Of a stretch of 5,202 nt of DNA, positions 4,908-5,202 are shown in pieces (within the stretch, counting starts at the first letter, position 1; each line of letters starts with the position of its first letter). The position numbers and the translations under genes are program-made. The notes under the pieces were generated by a model. The model was not told the origin of the DNA. It searched no databases and worked only from the letters and a program-made list of their open reading frames with translations. This DNA is from Maribacter sp. (GTDB lineage Bacteria; Bacteroidota; Bacteroidia; Flavobacteriales; Flavobacteriaceae): positions 1-5,202 of the forward strand of contig JANQUX010000186.1 in assembly GCA_030730545.1 (NCBI GenBank). Direction: 5' to 3'.

Positions 4908-5202
4908 TTAAGCTTTAGCGGTTTTGTTTCTTGTTCTTCTTTTTTCTGCCCATGCAACAGCGTGCTTGTCCAACTTAACGGTCAAGAAACGCATAACACG
5001 TTCATCTCTTCTAAACTCCTGTTCGTAAGGTGTAACCACCTCACCAGTGTTAGTAAATTCAAACAAGTGGTAAAAGCCACTCTTTTTGTTTTGGATTGGA
5101 TAAGCTAATTTCTTTAGCCCCCAATTCTCTTTAGCTACCATTTTGGCGCCATTGTTAATTAAGAAATCTTCGAATTTCTTAACTGTTTCCTCTATCTGAA
5201 CA
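4908..5202 (-). CDS. rpsF: 30S ribosomal protein bS6 (N-terminal end outside window)
   Basis: The reading frame continues past the internal ATG at 5139-5141 to the right edge, adding about 20 residues beginning [20 protein letters not shown]. The true start therefore lies outside, and about 15-18 residues are missing. The visible 97 residues are bS6, which dimerises with bS18 and binds the central domain of 16S rRNA. Typical segments are [11 protein letters not shown] at 27-37, SGFYHLFEF at 41-49 and [14 protein letters not shown] at 64-77. The tail is Lys- and Arg-rich. It is the first visible gene of the rpsF-rpsR-rplI operon, and the operon promoter is beyond the window. The stop TAA at 4908-4910 is five bases from the rpsR start. 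Confidence 0.97.
   Translation of the reverse strand, partial: VQIEETVKKFEDFLINNGAKMVAKENWGLKKLAYPIQNKKSGFYHLFEFTNTGEVVTPYEQEFRRDERVMRFLTVKLDKHAVAWAEKRRTRNKTAKA

Noticed and set aside
5139..5141. ATG at 5141 as the bS6 start
   Set aside because: The frame continues upstream with bS6-like sequence ([11 protein letters not shown]) to the window edge; a start here would remove the first strand and helix of the domain.

Overview
The window looks like a piece of a chromosome from Bacteroidota, most likely a marine member of the Flavobacteriaceae. The evidence is low GC content, no Shine-Dalgarno sequence before any of the six visible start codons, TAnnTTTG-type -7 promoter elements, and protein sequences (HisRS, bL9, bS18, bS6 and a DUF6495-like protein) of flavobacterial character. 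The genus cannot be fixed from the sequence alone.

Layout from left to right. Positions 1-438 (+) hold the C-terminal part of a Nudix hydrolase, cut by the left edge. It converges on a minus-strand pair: an RbsD/FucU-family sugar mutarotase (470-904) and, upstream of it in transcription order, a short-chain dehydrogenase/reductase (982-1752). Before the SDR gene lies a compact control region. A TAnnTTTG -7 element overlaps a TTGGT-CA-ACCAA dyad that resembles operators of the GntR/FadR family (UxuR/ExuR type), and a 12-bp perfect palindrome follows downstream. The pair therefore looks like a small regulated sugar-catabolism unit, with the mutarotase supplying the right anomer to a sugar dehydrogenase. 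The substrate is not known; L-fucose or a related sugar is one possibility.

The rest of the minus strand is housekeeping: hisS (1889-3268) with its own short-leader promoter, a DUF6495-like protein of unknown function (3351-3827), and the ribosomal protein operon rpsF-rpsR-rplI (right edge to 4141). That operon ends in a strong intrinsic terminator (4081-4116).

The stretch 3828-4140 has no gene. It holds, from high to low coordinate, the rplI terminator, a 161-bp fold-back element with long imperfect inverted repeats (3920-4080), an AT-rich spacer, and a second hairpin with a T-rich tail just before the DUF6495-like start. The fold-back element is the least explained part of the window. It looks like a MITE-like or palindromic dispersed repeat, or a structured transcript, and it abuts the terminator tail exactly. 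I found no convincing new multi-gene system. The two items most worth a second look are this element and the operator-promoter overlap before the SDR gene.
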